Positions 23,614 to 32,643 of a stretch of DNA of 37,353 nt are shown one piece after another. The position numbers and the translations under genes were made by a program. The notes under the pieces were generated by a model, which was given only the letters and a program-made list of their open reading frames with translations, made no database searches and was not told where the DNA came from. This DNA comes from Desulfobacteraceae bacterium UBA5616 (GTDB lineage: Bacteria > Desulfobacterota > Desulfobacteria > Desulfobacterales > UBA5616). The stretch spans positions 41,945 through 79,297 of the forward strand of contig DIKO01000112.1 of NCBI GenBank assembly GCA_002423615.1, in the 5' to 3' direction. How positions within the stretch are numbered: the stretch's first letter is position 1; each line of letters opens with the position of its first letter.

Positions 23614-25779
23614 ATGGAAGTTATGCTGACGAGAATTTTTCCTTTTCTGGCCTGGTTTAAGGATTACGACACGGGCAAATTTAAAATTGATTTCATTGCC
23701 GGGATCACGGTCGCCCTGGTTCTGATCCCCCAATCCATGGCATACGCCCAATTGGCCGGGTTGCCCGCTTACTATGGGTTGTACGCCGCATTTCTGCCCC
23801 CCATGGTCGCATCCCTTTTCGGATCCAGCCGTCAACTGGCCACGGGTCCGGTTGCGGTGGTGTCTCTGATGACTTCCGCATCGCTGTCTCCCCTGGCCAC
23901 GGCCGGAAGCGATGCCTTTATCGCCTACGCCATTCTTCTCGCCCTTGCCGTCGGCTTTTTTCAACTGGCCCTGGGGGTGCTCAGGCTCGGCCTCATCGTC
24001 AACTTTCTCTCCCACCCCGTGGTCAACGGATTTACCAATGCCGCCGCCATCATCATTGCATCCTCCCAGCTTTCGAAACTTTTCGGCATCTATGTAGACG
24101 AGGCCCCGCACCATTATGAAACCATCATCCGCGTCATCAAAGCGGCGGTGGTGTACACCCATTGGCCCACTTTAATCATGGGATTACTGGCCATCGGCAT
24201 CATGTACGGCTTAAAACGGCTGAACCCCAGAATTCCCTATGTTCTGGCAGCGGTGGTCGTCACCACCCTGATTTCATGGCTGATGGGGTTCGAGCATAAT
24301 GTCAAGGCGCCCCTTGAAAACCTCGCCAATCCCGGCATACGCAGCGATATCAATGCCTTCAATTTTGCCATGAATCGACTCGAGGATCTGGAAAACCAGC
24401 GTTCCGGCTTTTACAAGGAATTGGAGACGCTTGAAAAATCAGATGCGCCGACCCTGGACATCATGCGTGCAGAATACGAAATACAACGAATCAGCCATTT
24501 GATGGATGAAGAAAAACAGAAATCGCATCTGACCAGGGAAAATCTGAGGCGTTTTAAATTTTATTCGGGAGAGAGCCGGGCGGATCAGAAAATATTTTAC
24601 CTTGCGGAAGAAATGCCCCCGGAACTGAAGACGGACGGACGGGTATGGCATATCCGGGTGGGTCAGAAGAAAATCGACACCCGGGCCTTATCGATGTACG
24701 GCGGCGGAAACGTTGTGGGCGACATCCCCAAAGGGCTTCCTTCCCTGGGGATTCCGAAATTAGACCTGGGCGTATTTCTGAGGATTTTCCCATTCGCCGT
24801 TATTATCTCTCTACTGGGATTCATGGAGGCCATCGCCATCGCAAAGGCCATGGCGGCAAAAACCGGCCAGCGGCTGGACCCGAATCAGGAGCTCATCGGT
24901 CAGGGCGTCGCCAACATCATCGGCGCCATCGGCAAGAGCTACCCCGTATCCGGGTCATTTTCCAGAAGTGCGGTCAACCTTCAATCCGGTGCCATCACCG
25001 GCATGTCCAGCGTTGTCACCAGTTTCTCGGTCATCCTGACGCTGCTTTTTTTCACTCCCCTGCTTTACCATCTGCCGCAGTCGGTTCTGGCCGGGGTCAT
25101 CATGATGGCGGTCATCGGTCTGGTGAATGTTTCGGGTTTTATCCACGCCTGGAGGGCCCAGTGGTACGACGGCCTCATTTCCGTGATCACCTTTGTTTCC
25201 ACTCTGGCCGTGGCCCCACATCTGGAAAAAGGCATTTACGTCGGCGTGACCCTTTCCCTGGGGGTTTTTCTTTACAAGGCCATGCGGCCCAAGGTATCAT
25301 CCCTTTCACGCCACGAGGACAGCGCATTCAAGGCTTTTGAGGTTCACGGGCTTAAACGCTGTGAATACGTGGATCTGGTCCGGTTCGAAGGACCGCTTTT
25401 TTTCGCCAATGCGAGCTACCTTGAGGATGAGATCAACAACCGCATCATCAGCGGCAGACACCTGAAACACATCATCATCGCGGCAAACGGGATCAACGAT
25501 ATCGATGCCTCCGGGGAAGAGGCCCTGGCGTTGATCATCAATCGACTGAGGAGCGCCGGTTACGGAATTTCATTTTCAGGCATCAACGAAAGCGTCATGG
25601 CTGTTTTCAAACGAACCCATTTGCTCGAAAATATAGGCATCAGCAATATTTATCCAACCATGGAGAAGGCGGTTCTGGCGGTTCATCCCCAGGCCCACCG
25701 GGATGAAATCGAAGGCGACTGCCCCCTTCTGACCGTGTGCCGGTCGGTCGATGATCAAATGAATAAAGGAGAAAAATAA
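23614..25779 (+). CDS. SulP family anion transporter with STAS domain and soluble insertion
   Basis: A 721-residue SulP carrier; the family moves sulfate, bicarbonate and other anions. The first TMs carry IALTVALV-like and PQSMAYAQLAGLPAYYGLYA signatures (residues about 25-60). The cytoplasmic C-terminus is a STAS domain with the conserved IDASGEEAL loop, whose Ser is a known phosphorylation site in such domains. Between a TM ending near residue 229 (LISWLMGFEHN) and the family motif GDIPKGLPSLGIP near 370 lies a charged insertion of about 130 residues (RLEDLENQRSGFYKEL onward), mostly predicted coiled coil. Most SulP proteins have only a short linker there. ATG 23614 is the first start after the TetR stop; ATG 23623 is possible. 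The next gene overlaps its stop by one base. Confidence 0.9.
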   Translation: MEVMLTRIFPFLAWFKDYDTGKFKIDFIAGITVALVLIPQSMAYAQLAGLPAYYGLYAAFLPPMVASLFGSSRQLATGPVAVVSLMTSASLSPLATAGSDAFIAYAILLALAVGFFQLALGVLRLGLIVNFLSHPVVNGFTNAAAIIIASSQLSKLFGIYVDEAPHHYETIIRVIKAAVVYTHWPTLIMGLLAIGIMYGLKRLNPRIPYVLAAVVVTTLISWLMGFEHNVKAPLENLANPGIRSDINAFNFAMNRLEDLENQRSGFYKELETLEKSDAPTLDIMRAEYEIQRISHLMDEEKQKSHLTRENLRRFKFYSGESRADQKIFYLAEEMPPELKTDGRVWHIRVGQKKIDTRALSMYGGGNVVGDIPKGLPSLGIPKLDLGVFLRIFPFAVIISLLGFMEAIAIAKAMAAKTGQRLDPNQELIGQGVANIIGAIGKSYPVSGSFSRSAVNLQSGAITGMSSVVTSFSVILTLLFFTPLLYHLPQSVLAGVIMMAVIGLVNVSGFIHAWRAQWYDGLISVITFVSTLAVAPHLEKGIYVGVTLSLGVFLYKAMRPKVSSLSRHEDSAFKAFEVHGLKRCEYVDLVRFEGPLFFANASYLEDEINNRIISGRHLKHIIIAANGINDIDASGEEALALIINRLRSAGYGISFSGINESVMAVFKRTHLLENIGISNIYPTMEKAVLAVHPQAHRDEIEGDCPLLTVCRSVDDQMNKGEK

Positions 25780-27008
25780 TGTCCGCAAGCACGATATTCA
25801 GCGGCGCGTTCTGCCGTAAAGACCGGATTGTGCAATCCGTCGCAAAAAAAACCGGTTATTTTGTGGTTACAGACGATGATATCGTCCGCAAAGCATCTGA
25901 ACTCTCCGGAATAGCCGACAAAAAAATCAAACGGGCCTTTTCGGACAAGGTTTCGGTATTCAACAAGTTTACCCACGAGAATGAAAGGTCCATCGCCCAT
26001 CTGCGGCTTGCCACGGCCCTGACCCTCACGGGAGACAACCTTCTCATAGACGGTTTTTCCGGCCTTCTGGTTTCCAGGGACGTCCAGCATGTTTTACGGG
26101 TCTGCCTGATCGCCGAAATCAAGAACCGGCTCCCCCTGGCCATTGAAGCTGAAGGCCTCATCGAGAAAGACGCGCTGGCCCTCATCCACAGGGAAGACGC
26201 TCAGTGCGCAGCCTGGGTCAACAGCCTGTTTAAAATCAAGGACCCCTGGGATTCCTCCCTGTACGATATTGTCGTACCCACGGATAAAATGTCTCTGGAC
26301 GAGGTTGCGGATCTGATTTACAATAACCTGAACCGGGACATCATTCAACCCACCCGGACGTCCCAAAAGGCCGCGCAGGATTTTCTGCTCGCGGCCAGGG
26401 TCGGTGTGGCATTGGCCGATGAGGGGCATGCCGTTGATGTGGACGCCAGGGACGGTTCGGTTACGATCACCATCCACTCCAATGTATTGATGCTCAAACG
26501 GCTTGAGGAAGAGCTCAAGTCTGCCGCGCTGAAAATTGAAGGGGTGAGTTCCGTGGAAACCCGCATTGGAAAGGGTTTTTATCAGACCGATATTTACCGG
26601 AAATACGATTTCGAAACCCCGTCCAAGGTCCTGCTGGTGGATGATGAACGGGAATTCGTTCAGACTCTTTCCGAACGGCTTTTGATACGGGACGTGGGGT
26701 CAGCCGTGGCATATGACGGTGAATCCGCCTTAAACCTCATCAACGAGGATGAACCCGAAGTCATGATCCTCGATTTGAAGATGCCGGGAATCGATGGGAT
26801 CCAGGTGCTCGAGGAAGTGAAAGCCTCACATCCCGACATCGAAGTCATTATTCTTACAGGCCATGGGACCGAGGAAGACCAGGCCAGATGCATGACGCTG
26901 GGGGCATTCGCCTATCTCCGGAAGCCCATCGATATTGAACTTTTAAGCGAGACCCTGAAAAAAGCAAATGAAAAAATCAGAGAGAAACAGGCGTTGAAAG
27001 GCTGTTAG
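25779..27008 (+). CDS. Cytidylate-kinase-like domain, BON-like domain and receiver domain fusion
   Basis: A 409-residue three-part protein. Residues about 1-195 resemble the cytidylate-kinase-like family (KDRIVQSVAKKTGYFVVTDD, then GDNLLIDGFSGLL), but the P-loop position reads SGAFCRKDR, without GKS/T, so ATP use is doubtful. About 205-265 look like a BON-type fold (RDGSVTITIHS, then IEGVSSVETRIG). About 281-400 are a response-regulator receiver with acidic pair VDDER, phospho-acceptor Asp332 (LDLKMPG), ILTGHG and RKPID. Its ATG overlaps the SulP stop (TAATG), so the two are translationally coupled. It probably receives phosphate from the downstream kinase and acts through the N-terminal domain, perhaps on SulP (inference). 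Confidence 0.82.
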   Translation: MSASTIFSGAFCRKDRIVQSVAKKTGYFVVTDDDIVRKASELSGIADKKIKRAFSDKVSVFNKFTHENERSIAHLRLATALTLTGDNLLIDGFSGLLVSRDVQHVLRVCLIAEIKNRLPLAIEAEGLIEKDALALIHREDAQCAAWVNSLFKIKDPWDSSLYDIVVPTDKMSLDEVADLIYNNLNRDIIQPTRTSQKAAQDFLLAARVGVALADEGHAVDVDARDGSVTITIHSNVLMLKRLEEELKSAALKIEGVSSVETRIGKGFYQTDIYRKYDFETPSKVLLVDDEREFVQTLSERLLIRDVGSAVAYDGESALNLINEDEPEVMILDLKMPGIDGIQVLEEVKASHPDIEVIILTGHGTEEDQARCMTLGAFAYLRKPIDIELLSETLKKANEKIREKQALKGC

Positions 27009-27029
27009 CCAAAACCTTCGGATGCGGAT

Positions 27030-28808
27030 ATGTCCAAAACGGAAAATACCCATATAAAATTGGTTCAGCACGAAAATGAATTCTCCCATTTAAGGCAGAC
27101 GCTTAATTTTCGTCGCATATGGGTGGTCTTTGTATTGATCACGTCCGGATTCGCCATTGTTCCCGTTGTGTTCTTCGCCCTCATCGATTACAACGTCACC
27201 AAATACTCGGTCGAGCACGAAGCGGTTTTAAGGACTTCCAGGCTGGCTTCGAACACCTGGCGTTCCGTGTCCTTTTTCCTCAACCAGCGAAAATCCGCCC
27301 TGGTCTTCACCACCCTGGAAAACAGTTTTACAGACCTTACAGACCCTGAAAAACTCTCCCGGATTTTAAAAAACCTGCAAAAAGGATTTGGGGATTTCAC
27401 CGACATCGGGGTCATAAACGATAAAGGCGTTCAGGTTGCCTATGAAGGGCCTCACGATCTCAAAGGCAAGGACTACAGCGGACAGGAGTGGTTTCATAAC
27501 GTATTGGCCGAAGGTATTTACATCAGCGATGTGTTCCTGGGGTTCAGGGACCTTCCCCACCTGGCCATTGCCATAAAACATCACCTCCCTGACGGCTCGT
27601 TCTATGTTTTGAGGGCAACCCTGGAACATCAATTGAACAGCATGCTGTCTCAGGAAGAAAACGCCGACGGAAGGGATATTTTTCTCATCAATACCAAAGG
27701 CTTTCTTCAAACGCCGTCCCGTTACTTCGGGTCGGTACTGGACAAAATTTCCATCCCTGTTCCGGAATTCGCCGCCCATACCAACGCCATGGAGGTCAGG
27801 CTATCCCAGGCCGACGTTCTTATCGTCGCCTATGCCCATATTCCCGAAACCCGCTTTATCCTGATGGCGGCCCAGCCCAAGAACATGCTCATGGCGCCAT
27901 GGCGGAAATCCCGCAAAGATCTGACCCTTTATCTATCCATCAGCATCACCTTCATCCTGATCTGGATCGTGATCGCGGTGTCCTACATGGTCAAACGGCT
28001 GAAAATATCCGATCAAAAGCGGCTGGGGTATCTGCATATGCTGGAATACTCCAACAAGCTGGCCACCATCGGGAGACTCGCCGCCGGAATAGCCCATGAA
28101 ATCAACAATCCTCTTGCTATCATCAATGAAAAAGCCGGGCTGGTCAAAGACCTGTTCACTTTTAAGCCGGAATATAAATCCGATCCCAAACTCATCCAGA
28201 TCGTTGACGCCATTACGGATTCCGTTGCCCGGTGCAGTCGGATCACCCGGCGGTTGCTGAGTTTCGCCAGGCACATGGATGTCAGCATTCAGTCCATCAA
28301 TTTGAAGGAGGTAATCCGGGAAGTCCTGAGTTTCATGGAAAAAGAAGCGGAATACCGTTCCATCATCGTGGATATCCAGGTGCCTGACGATATCCCGGAA
28401 TTCGACACCGACAGGGGAAAACTCCAGCAGATTCTGTTAAATATCGTCAACAACGCCTTTGCCGCGTTGAGCGACGGCGGCCGATTAGAGCTGAAGGCCG
28501 AAATTTTAAATAACGACAGCGTCAGGATCATCTGTTCCGACAACGGATGCGGCATTCCCGAATCCGACATCGATCATATTTTTGAACCCTTCTACTCCAC
28601 CAAAGCAAAAACCGGCGCCGGAACGGGTCTGGGACTTTCCATCACCTATGGCCTGGTCAAGGAACTGGGCGGAGAAATCGACGTATCCAGTAAAGTCAAT
28701 CAAGGAACCAGTTTTGCCATTACGCTGCCCCTTAAATTCGAAGGCGATACCAAAGCCCATCCTAATCTTAAAAAGGAAGGAAAGCCTGATGAAAGTGTTG
28801 CTGGTTGA
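27030..28808 (+). CDS. Membrane histidine kinase with Cache-type sensor
   Basis: A 592-residue sensor kinase. TM1 (about 31-55, VFVLITSGFAIVPVVFFALI) and TM2 (about 295-320, LSISITFILIWIVIAVSYMV) enclose a periplasmic double-Cache-like domain of about 240 residues (FTDIGVINDKGVQVAYEGP, then GQEWFHNVLAEG). The cytoplasmic part has an H-box HEINNPLAI with phospho-acceptor His356. The HATPase domain has N-box LLNIVNNAF, G1 box DNGCGIPESD and G2 box GTGLGLSITYGL, so all ATP-binding motifs are intact. It overlaps the next receiver gene by 20 bases. The ligand is unknown; Cache domains usually bind small molecules such as organic acids or amino acids. Confidence 0.92.
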   Translation: MSKTENTHIKLVQHENEFSHLRQTLNFRRIWVVFVLITSGFAIVPVVFFALIDYNVTKYSVEHEAVLRTSRLASNTWRSVSFFLNQRKSALVFTTLENSFTDLTDPEKLSRILKNLQKGFGDFTDIGVINDKGVQVAYEGPHDLKGKDYSGQEWFHNVLAEGIYISDVFLGFRDLPHLAIAIKHHLPDGSFYVLRATLEHQLNSMLSQEENADGRDIFLINTKGFLQTPSRYFGSVLDKISIPVPEFAAHTNAMEVRLSQADVLIVAYAHIPETRFILMAAQPKNMLMAPWRKSRKDLTLYLSISITFILIWIVIAVSYMVKRLKISDQKRLGYLHMLEYSNKLATIGRLAAGIAHEINNPLAIINEKAGLVKDLFTFKPEYKSDPKLIQIVDAITDSVARCSRITRRLLSFARHMDVSIQSINLKEVIREVLSFMEKEAEYRSIIVDIQVPDDIPEFDTDRGKLQQILLNIVNNAFAALSDGGRLELKAEILNNDSVRIICSDNGCGIPESDIDHIFEPFYSTKAKTGAGTGLGLSITYGLVKELGGEIDVSSKVNQGTSFAITLPLKFEGDTKAHPNLKKEGKPDESVAG

Positions 28809-29160
28809 TGATGAAAAAGAACTGATCGCCACCCTGGCCGAACGATTATCATTTCGCGGGTTTGAGGTCGATTTCGCCACCACGGCCGAGGCCGCCATTC
28901 AAATGGCCGACAACAAAACTTACGATCTGGCGGTTCTGGACATCAAGATGCCCAAAATCAGGGGATTCGATATCAAGAAAATGCTGGAAACCAAACAGCC
29001 GAAAATGAAATTCCTCTTCATGACCGGTCACGGTTCGGAAAAAGACTTCCAGACTGCCGCTGCCCAGACCGGGGAAGAATTTTACCTGGTCAAACCTGTC
29101 CAGCTCGATATGTTGATCCGGAAAATGGAGCAGGCCATGAAAAAACAAGGAGATTCATGA
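28789..29160 (+). CDS. Single-domain response regulator
   Basis: A 123-residue stand-alone receiver domain. Acidic residues D7/D8, phospho-acceptor Asp51 (VLDIKMP), Thr in FMTGHG and Lys in LVKP are all present. There is no output domain, as in CheY-like or Spo0F-like relay proteins. GGAAGGAAAG precedes ATG 28789, which lies 20 bases inside the end of the kinase gene; the longer frame upstream is only kinase DNA in another frame. It ends with a 4-base ATGA overlap with the next gene. Confidence 0.9.
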   Translation: MKVLLVDDEKELIATLAERLSFRGFEVDFATTAEAAIQMADNKTYDLAVLDIKMPKIRGFDIKKMLETKQPKMKFLFMTGHGSEKDFQTAAAQTGEEFYLVKPVQLDMLIRKMEQAMKKQGDS

Positions 29161-29843
29161 TGAACGGCACGATCGGCATCCTGGGAGAAACCGGTTTAAA
29201 ATTTTTCGGCGCCATGACTGCCTCTGCATCCCATGAACTGAAAAATGTATTGGCTATTATCAACGAAAACGCCGGATTAATGAGCGACCTGACCGAGATG
29301 ATGATTAAATCGGGCGCCGTGGACCTTGACCGGATCCACTCACTGGCGGGGCGTTTCGGCAGCCAGGTATCCCGGGCGGACCGAATTATCAGGAACCTCA
29401 ACCAATTCGCCCACAGCATGGATCATCCGGCGAACGAGGTGGATCTTTGTGAACAGCTTCAGGTGGCGGTGGATTTGACCCACCGTTTTGCAGCCATGAA
29501 AGGGGTCGGACTTGAGCTCGACCTTCCAGAAACACCGGTCTGTCTTAAAACGAATTCCTTCTTCCTGCACCACCTCCTCTGGTTGTGCCTGGAATACGCC
29601 ATGGATGTTTCCGGTCCCCAAAAATCCGTAAAAATTGATTGTAATAAACATTCAGGCAAGGTTAATATAAAAATATCCGGACTTCATCATCCACCGAACC
29701 GTTATGAAGAGGGCCTTTTAAGTGAGCCGGGCAAAGCGGTGGCAAATTTTCTCGGAGCGGCTTTAATATCGGATGAGGAGGAGGGTTCGGTGACGATAAC
29801 GCTTCCGGAAAACATCGTTTTTTCCGAAGGCCGACAGTTATAA
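29157..29843 (+). CDS. H-box (HisKA-like) protein without intact ATPase domain
   Basis: A 228-residue soluble protein. ASHELKNVLAIINENAGL (25-42) is an H-box with His26, closely like the box of the upstream membrane kinase. The C-terminal half should be a HATPase domain, but the N-box position (LLWLCLEYAMD) lacks the Asn, and no DxGxG or GxGLG motif follows (the stretch reads SGLHHPPNRYEEG). It is therefore probably not an active kinase but a dimeric histidine phosphotransfer or scaffold protein. The ATGA overlap with the receiver before it and a receiver gene 45 bases after it support a relay role. Confidence 0.78.
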   Translation: MMNGTIGILGETGLKFFGAMTASASHELKNVLAIINENAGLMSDLTEMMIKSGAVDLDRIHSLAGRFGSQVSRADRIIRNLNQFAHSMDHPANEVDLCEQLQVAVDLTHRFAAMKGVGLELDLPETPVCLKTNSFFLHHLLWLCLEYAMDVSGPQKSVKIDCNKHSGKVNIKISGLHHPPNRYEEGLLSEPGKAVANFLGAALISDEEEGSVTITLPENIVFSEGRQL

Positions 29844-29888
29844 ATCAGGATGGATGTTAATAACGAAACAGGCGGAAGGGAGATTTTC

Positions 29889-30317
29889 ATGAGTGAAAAG
29901 GTATTGTTGATCGACGACGAAAAAGATTTTATCGAAGCCCTGTCCGAGCGGATGGAATCCAGGGGAATGAAGGTCTCCTCAACGGTTTCACCCAAGGAGG
30001 GCCTTGAAATTGTGGATAAGGAAACTTTCGACGCCATTATACTGGATTTAAAAATGCCCGAAATGAACGGCCTCGAAGTTCTGAAAATCATAAAGGAAAA
30101 AAATCCCGACCTTCAGATTATCCTGCTCACGGGGCATGCCACGGTTGAAAAAGGGATTGAAGCCATGAAGCTGGGGGCCATGGACCTTCTTGAAAAACCA
30201 ATTGATATCGCTACGTTAACGGATAAAATCAAAAAAGCCCAGGCCAGAAAAATGATCCTGGTCGAAAAAAAGACCGAGGAAAAAATAAGAAAAATCATAA
30301 CCAGCAAGAGCTGGTAG
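29889..30317 (+). CDS. Single-domain response regulator with basic tail
   Basis: A 142-residue receiver. D9/D10, phospho-acceptor Asp53 (LDLKMPEMNG), LLTGHA and EKPID give a complete phosphorylation site. A Lys-rich tail of about 25 residues (MILVEKKTEEKIRKI) follows, too short for a DNA-binding domain. ATG 29889 is chosen because GGAAGGGAGA lies 6-7 bases upstream; the frame is open 13 codons further with no ribosome-binding site. It is the last gene of the co-directional unit and is convergent with the CoA-transferase operon, 17 bases away, with no obvious terminator. Confidence 0.9.
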   Translation: MSEKVLLIDDEKDFIEALSERMESRGMKVSSTVSPKEGLEIVDKETFDAIILDLKMPEMNGLEVLKIIKEKNPDLQIILLTGHATVEKGIEAMKLGAMDLLEKPIDIATLTDKIKKAQARKMILVEKKTEEKIRKIITSKSW

Positions 30318-30334
30318 ATGACTCTAAAATTGTC

Positions 30335-31003
30335 CTACTCGAGATCGATTTCCCGGACATCTCCGGCAACGATCAATTTCGGTTCGGTAACGGCCTGGAT
30401 TTCTTCAACGCTCCAGCCCGGTGCGGTTTCCTTCAGGATCAAGCCCGCTTCGGAGACTTCAATCACGGCAAGGTCGGTGATGACCAAATCGACGCATGTC
30501 TGCGCGGTCAATGGATAGGAGCATTTCTTTAAAATCTTGGGCCTTCCCTCCTTGTCGGTATGTTCAAGGGTCACGATGACTTTTTTGGCTCCAACCGCAA
30601 GATCCATACCGCCGCCGATGGTGCCCCCAAGGGCACCTGCGCCGGTGTTCCAGTTTGCCAGGTCTCCTTTTTCGGAAACCTGCAACCCTCCCAGAATGGT
30701 GGTGAGTTTTCCGCTTCTCACCATGGCAAAGGAGGTGACCATGTCAAAAAGAGCCATTCCCGGAACAGGCCTCCAGTATTTTCCGCCGGCATCCACATAA
30801 TGGGGATCCGCCAGTTCGATTTCGTCCTCCCGGATCAGTGGGCCATATCCCAGTGCCCCGTTTTCCGTATGAAACATCACTCCTTCGGGAATATAATGGG
30901 CGCACAGGTTGGGAATACCGATCCCCAGATTGACATAGTCGCCGAATTTCAATTCTTTGGCCGCCCGCATGGCAATGACTTCTCTGTCTAATTTTTCCTT
31001 CAT
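30335..31003 (-). CDS. CoA-transferase family I, beta subunit
   Basis: A 222-residue B subunit of a family I (3-oxoacid type) CoA-transferase. The N-terminal VNLGIGIPNLCAHY and catalytic Glu segment HTENGALGYGP, where CoA forms a glutamyl thioester, are present, as are GGGMDLAVGAK and ETAPGWSVEEI. AAGGAG lies 9 bases before ATG 31003 on the minus strand; the frame extends to ATG 31042 but with a poor ribosome-binding site. It follows the alpha subunit gene. The substrate is not clear; succinyl-CoA:3-oxoacid, acetate or aromatic-acid transfer are all possible. Confidence 0.9.
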   Translation of the reverse strand: MKEKLDREVIAMRAAKELKFGDYVNLGIGIPNLCAHYIPEGVMFHTENGALGYGPLIREDEIELADPHYVDAGGKYWRPVPGMALFDMVTSFAMVRSGKLTTILGGLQVSEKGDLANWNTGAGALGGTIGGGMDLAVGAKKVIVTLEHTDKEGRPKILKKCSYPLTAQTCVDLVITDLAVIEVSEAGLILKETAPGWSVEEIQAVTEPKLIVAGDVREIDLE

Positions 31004-31060
31004 CGATAGTTTCTCCTTATCAATTATCCGTTGGGCATCCACGGAACTGTTCCGGGACTG

Positions 31061-31831
31061 TCACCTGAACAGCAGTTTTCGTATGGTTTCGTTCTCTCCC
31101 AGCCTCTCGACCATCTGCTTCGACCGCTGGATACTGCCCAGGCCGCCTTCCGGCACATGGACGATCCGATCCACGTAGATGCTGGGCGTAATCACATGCT
31201 CCGCATCGATTTCACCGATTTCCACGATTTCATCCACTTCTGCGATGGTGGTTTTTGCGGCCATGGCCATGACCGGCTGATCCGCCCGGTAAATTCCCCA
31301 ATACACCAGGTTCCCCAACCGATCGGCCTTGTGAGCCCGGACAAACGCATAATCCGGTTTAATGGGCTTCTCCAGTATATATTCCCTGCCGTCGATCACC
31401 CGTTTTTCCTTTCCTTCCTCCAATATGGTGCCCACGCCCACCGGGTTGTAAATCCCCCCAAGACCGGCAGCGCCGGCATATAACCGCGATGCCAGCGTAC
31501 CATGGCTGGTTAATTCCACTTCCAGTCCTTTTTCCACATATTCCTTTACAAAAGCTCCGGCGCCCAGGTGTTGAAGCCCCACAACCGGGGTGATGATTTT
31601 TTTCAACTGGGGTAAAAGGTGGGCCAGGTTGACCACGTCGTCCTCGCTGTAAAAAACCAGGGGAACAAAATTATGGGTAATCAGGGTCAGGTCTTTGACC
31701 CCTTTTCGTTTGATGGCGGCAATGAGGTTCTGGGACATGGCCGGAATGCCCCAGCACTCCGTAACTATGGAGGCGCCGTCGGGGATGTCGGCCACGGCTT
31801 CGTCAAAACTGTTATAAACCTTGTTTTTCAT
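31061..31831 (-). CDS. CoA-transferase family I, alpha subunit
   Basis: A 256-residue A subunit. It has the family's CoA-binding N-terminal fold (ADIPDGASIVTECWGIPA), HNFVPLVFYSEDDVV, LTSHGTLASRLYAGAAGLGG and the interface region KPDYAFVRAHKADRLGN. The usual GGFG loop is changed to ECWG here, a modest departure. The beta subunit follows in the same direction, with 57 bases between the stop and its preferred start. Together they would move CoA between an acyl donor and a free acid in the cytoplasm. Confidence 0.9.
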   Translation of the reverse strand: MKNKVYNSFDEAVADIPDGASIVTECWGIPAMSQNLIAAIKRKGVKDLTLITHNFVPLVFYSEDDVVNLAHLLPQLKKIITPVVGLQHLGAGAFVKEYVEKGLEVELTSHGTLASRLYAGAAGLGGIYNPVGVGTILEEGKEKRVIDGREYILEKPIKPDYAFVRAHKADRLGNLVYWGIYRADQPVMAMAAKTTIAEVDEIVEIGEIDAEHVITPSIYVDRIVHVPEGGLGSIQRSKQMVERLGENETIRKLLFR

Positions 31832-31916
31832 GATGTCTCCTCGAAATTAAGGTCGTGATCCCTGAGATACGGGGAAAAATGGTTTTGCAGGGATGCCGGG
31901 ACAAACAGATGCACTT

Positions 31917-31945
31917 CATATCTCAAAGTGAGTGCCCGATGTCAA
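31917..31945 (-). promoter_or_regulatory. Candidate promoter for CoA-transferase operon
   Basis: On the minus strand TTGACA (31945-31940), 17 bases, then GATATG (31922-31917) lie about 85 bases before the alpha-subunit start. The -35 is perfect and the -10 is weak. Confidence 0.33.
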
Positions 31946-32079
31946 TCCTATAATGTTAACGACATTGTTGCCGGGCAGTCCTTTGCTTGGGCCTTGAGTC
32001 AATAAATCAGCCCATTGAATTTTTTCTCCATCTGGGATAGAAAGGGGCATTATTTCCTATCAGATAAGGAGGCATTCCT

Positions 32080-32643
32080 ATGCCGGGTCATACCTGCCCG
32101 CCCTTCATCGGGCGAATCCTTCTGAGCCCCCTCAGGAGGCTTTTTGAAAATCCCGACAGGCTTTTTTCTTCCTATATTAAAAAGGACATGCTGGTGCTGG
32201 AGCCGGGTTGCGGAATGGGCTATTTCACCATCCCCCTTGCCCGCATGGTGGGACTGAAGGGGAGGGTAATCGCCATCGACATTCAGGACAAAATGCTGGC
32301 GGCACTTTATCAAAGGGCAATAAAAGCCGGGGTGTCGGATCGTATTGAAATCCGGCGTGCAGCAGGCCGGAGCCTTTCCATCGATGATTTGGCGGAAAAA
32401 GCGGATTTTGCCGTCGCAATCCATATGGTTCATGAAGTTCCGGATCAACAGGCGTTTTTCAGGGAAATTTTTAAGGCCCTGAAACCCGGGGGCCGGCTTC
32501 TGGTCATCGAACCCAGGATACATGTGAGCCGCAAAAAATTCACAGAGAGCCTGGACCAGGCCGGTCAGTGCGGATTCATGATTTCCCCCGAACCTCTGAC
32601 TGGTCTTAAGGCACTGCTTTACAAGCATCATCACGAATATTAA
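32080..32643 (+). CDS. Class I SAM-dependent methyltransferase
   Basis: A 187-residue small Rossmann-fold methyltransferase. Motif I is LEPGCGMGYFTIPLA, motif II has VIAIDIQDKM, and AIHMVHEVPDQ, ALKPGGRLLVIEP are the later SAM-fold motifs. AAGGAGG lies about 8 bases before ATG 32080. The protein is short, lacks an obvious substrate domain, and its target is unknown. It is divergent from the CoA-transferase operon and stands alone. The following 289 bases (32644-32932) hold no gene; weak promoter-like boxes only. Confidence 0.85.
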   Translation: MPGHTCPPFIGRILLSPLRRLFENPDRLFSSYIKKDMLVLEPGCGMGYFTIPLARMVGLKGRVIAIDIQDKMLAALYQRAIKAGVSDRIEIRRAAGRSLSIDDLAEKADFAVAIHMVHEVPDQQAFFREIFKALKPGGRLLVIEPRIHVSRKKFTESLDQAGQCGFMISPEPLTGLKALLYKHHHEY

